DNA from: Pseudomonas oleovorans subsp. oleovorans
GTDB lineage: Bacteria; Pseudomonadota; Gammaproteobacteria; Pseudomonadales; Pseudomonadaceae
Length of the DNA stretch: 64,000 nucleotides
Direction: 5' to 3'
Assembly (NCBI RefSeq): GCF_002197815.1
Contig: NZ_NIUB01000001.1
Location: forward strand, 147,993-211,992
The translations under genes were made by a program, and so were the position numbers. The notes under the pieces are model-generated. The model saw only the letters and a list, made by a program, of their open reading frames with translations. It was not told where the DNA came from and did no database searches. Positions 62,669 through 64,000 of the stretch are shown here, piece after piece (position 1 is the stretch's first letter; each line of letters opens with the position of its first letter).

Positions 62669-63550
62669 ATGTCCCGTATCGTTACCGTCGCTGCGACCCA
62701 AATGGCCTGCTCCTGGGATACTCCTGCGAACATCGCCAACGCCGAGAAGCTGGTGCGCCAGGCCGCCGCCCAGGGCGCGCAGATCATCCTGATTCAGGAG
62801 CTGTTCGAGACGCCCTACTTCTGCCAGAAGCCCAACACCGACTACACCCAGCTGGCGACCACGATGGACGAGAACCCGGCCATCGCGCACTTCAGCAAGG
62901 TTGCGGCGGAACTGAAGGTGGTGCTGCCGATCAGCTTCTTCGAGCGCGCCGGGCGCGCCCGTTTCAACAGCATCGCCATCCTCGATGCCGACGGCACGAA
63001 CCTCGGGATTTATCGGAAAAGCCATATCCCCGACGGCCCCGGCTATCACGAGAAGTACTACTTCAACCCGGGCGATACCGGCTTCAAGGTCTGGGATACC
63101 GCCTATGCGCGCATCGGCGTGGGTATCTGCTGGGATCAGTGGTTCCCGGAGTGCGCCCGCAGCATGGCGCTGATGGGCGCGGAAATCCTCTTCTACCCCA
63201 CCGCCATCGGCAGCGAACCGCACGACGCCAGCATCAATTCACGCGAGCACTGGCAGCGCGTACAGCAGGGCCATGCCGGCGCCAACCTGATGCCACTGGT
63301 GGCCAGCAACCGCATCGGCCGCGAGGAACAGGACGGCTACGCCATCACCTTCTACGGCAGTTCGTTCATCGCCGACCAGTTCGGCGCGAAGGTCGAGGAG
63401 CTGAATCAGACCGAGGAAGGCGTGCTGGTGCACAGCTTCGATCTGACCGAGCTGGAGAAAGTGCGTACCGCCTGGGGTGTGTTCCGCGACCGCCGGCCGA
63501 ACCTATACTGGCCGCTTTCCACGCTCGATGGCGAAACCCCATCCGAATGA
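62669..63550 (+). CDS. aguB: N-carbamoylputrescine amidohydrolase
   Basis: The 293-residue nitrilase-superfamily enzyme converts N-carbamoylputrescine to putrescine, CO2 and ammonia. The catalytic triad segments are IQELFETPYFCQ (Glu), YRKSHIPDGPGYHEKYYFNP (Lys) and GVGICWDQWFPECARSMALM (Cys). AGAGGTG precedes the ATG. Its usual partner aguA (agmatine deiminase) is not found in the 450 bp that follow. Confidence 0.95.
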   Translation: MSRIVTVAATQMACSWDTPANIANAEKLVRQAAAQGAQIILIQELFETPYFCQKPNTDYTQLATTMDENPAIAHFSKVAAELKVVLPISFFERAGRARFNSIAILDADGTNLGIYRKSHIPDGPGYHEKYYFNPGDTGFKVWDTAYARIGVGICWDQWFPECARSMALMGAEILFYPTAIGSEPHDASINSREHWQRVQQGHAGANLMPLVASNRIGREEQDGYAITFYGSSFIADQFGAKVEELNQTEEGVLVHSFDLTELEKVRTAWGVFRDRRPNLYWPLSTLDGETPSE

Positions 63551-63559
63551 ACGCAGCTC

Positions 63560-63604
63560 GGATGTAATCCGGGGCTTTTTCTCACGACTCCCCGGATTGC
63601 ATCC
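63560..63604. repeat. Inverted repeat GGATGTAATCCGGGG / CCCCGGATTGCATCC
   Basis: Arms at 63560-63574 and 63590-63604 with one mismatch; second member of the family at 26971-27016. It begins 9 bp past the aguB stop and could act as its transcript end. Confidence 0.75.
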
Positions 63605-63882
63605 GTATATGGACTCCTCCCGTTTTGCCAGTGAAATAATCTGCCTCTGAACCTAGGTACGACTGCTTCCGTATATTCGACTTCTGATAAGGCGTTAGCC
63701 TTGAGCCATGATGAATTTCGCTCCTGTGCGCCTAACCGGGCTAGCGGCCTTGCAAAGCAGAGGGCCGATGGATGCAGCAGGTTACACACAGGTCGGTGCG
63801 ACCGGTTCGTCATCAGTTCATGTCACTGTGCAATCGAGTGGATCTCTACTACGTTGCGTCTCCAGGTGTTGCGCTTTGCTGT
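63605..63882. other. Non-coding stretch between aguB and the IS110-family transposase
   Basis: No convincing gene in 278 bp. Part of it is probably the 3' flank of the insertion element; its exact boundary cannot be set because only one end of the element is in the window. The short open frames here lack similarity and good ribosome-binding sites. Confidence 0.5.
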
Positions 63883-64000
63883 TCAGCAAGGCTGATACTG
63901 TTCACCCTTGCTGAGGATCGCCCAGATAATCCGGGCATTCTTGTTCGCCAAGGCTACCGTGGCGATGTTCTTGTTGCGTCGGCACATTAGCTGGCTCAGC
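63883..64000 (-). mobile_element. IS110/IS1111-family transposase, C-terminal fragment at window edge
   Basis: Reading in from the right edge on the minus strand, the last 38 codons give LSQLMCRRNKNIATVALANK followed by NARIIWAILSKGEQYQPC and TGA (63885-63883). The segment ending in ANKNARIIWAIL is characteristic of the C-terminus of IS110-family transposases. The N-terminal DEDD part lies beyond the window. This element occupies the place where aguA would be expected. Confidence 0.8.

Noticed and set aside
62999..63012. Third copy of the aguB upstream motif (TTTATCGGA)
   Set aside because: It is a partial match inside the aguB coding region, encoding the conserved IYRKSH segment.
63406..63813. 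135-codon minus-strand open frame at the right end
   Set aside because: It overlaps the aguB end and a palindrome, with no domain; most likely chance.

Overview
The window is chromosomal DNA from a gamma-proteobacterium of the genus Pseudomonas. It is GC-rich and densely coded, with many ATGA-type gene overlaps. Gene content and order follow several P. aeruginosa PAO1 chromosome blocks, as I recall them, but those blocks are joined in a different order. Frequent REP-like palindromes, the degraded genes and an extra polyamine-binding protein suggest another Pseudomonas species (mendocina/oleovorans/alcaligenes-like), which is an inference. I saw no rRNA, tRNA, CRISPR array or prophage.

Layout. 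(1) 1-7425, minus strand: the Pil-Chp twitching and surface-sensing chemotaxis operon pilG-pilH-pilI-pilJ-pilK-chpA; chpA runs off the left edge. Divergent to it, 7667-13557: gshB, a tonB3-like gene, algH, ruvX, pyrR, pyrB and the catalytically degenerate dihydroorotase pyrC'. (2) 13813-23294: fabY, cysQ, nudE, a HAD nucleotidase, a BON-LysM protein, a LysR regulator, fdhD, a YdeP-type molybdoenzyme and a frameshifted glycine-zipper gene. (3) 23474-26909: a four-gene MCE/Mla-type lipid ABC transporter. (4) 27111-29033: a short RecQ-like helicase. (5) 29262-49618: pckA, hslO, a PAP2 phosphatase, hslR, a retropepsin-like protease with rimK, a wrecked GGDEF/EAL gene, amgS-amgR, tex, a thioesterase, gshA, an Rmf-like small protein, argA, argE, pit with its DUF47 partner, and a CYTH-CHAD protein. 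(6) 49909-63550: a polyamine island with the spuBCDEFGH operon on the minus strand and spuI, aguR and aguB on the plus strand. (7) The right edge carries the C-terminus of an IS110-family transposase.

How the genes work together. The Pil-Chp proteins are a complete receptor-kinase-response regulator system for type IV pili. The pyr genes give de novo pyrimidine synthesis. gshA and gshB make glutathione. pckA, the Pit/DUF47 pair and CYTH-CHAD concern central carbon and phosphate. The spu/agu island imports putrescine and spermidine, gamma-glutamylates or transaminates them, and hydrolyses N-carbamoylputrescine.

The most unusual parts are in the polyamine island. Two tandem 86-bp units between spuG and spuH create two identical-length mini-cistrons chained by ATGA overlaps. 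There is a third tandem PotF-like binding protein, and each binding-protein gene is followed by an intercistronic stem-loop. spuA survives only as N- and C-terminal remnants. A 16-9-16 near-perfect palindrome lies in the spuI/spuB divergent region, and paired inverted motifs lie upstream of aguB. aguA is not next to aguB, where an IS110-family element sits instead.
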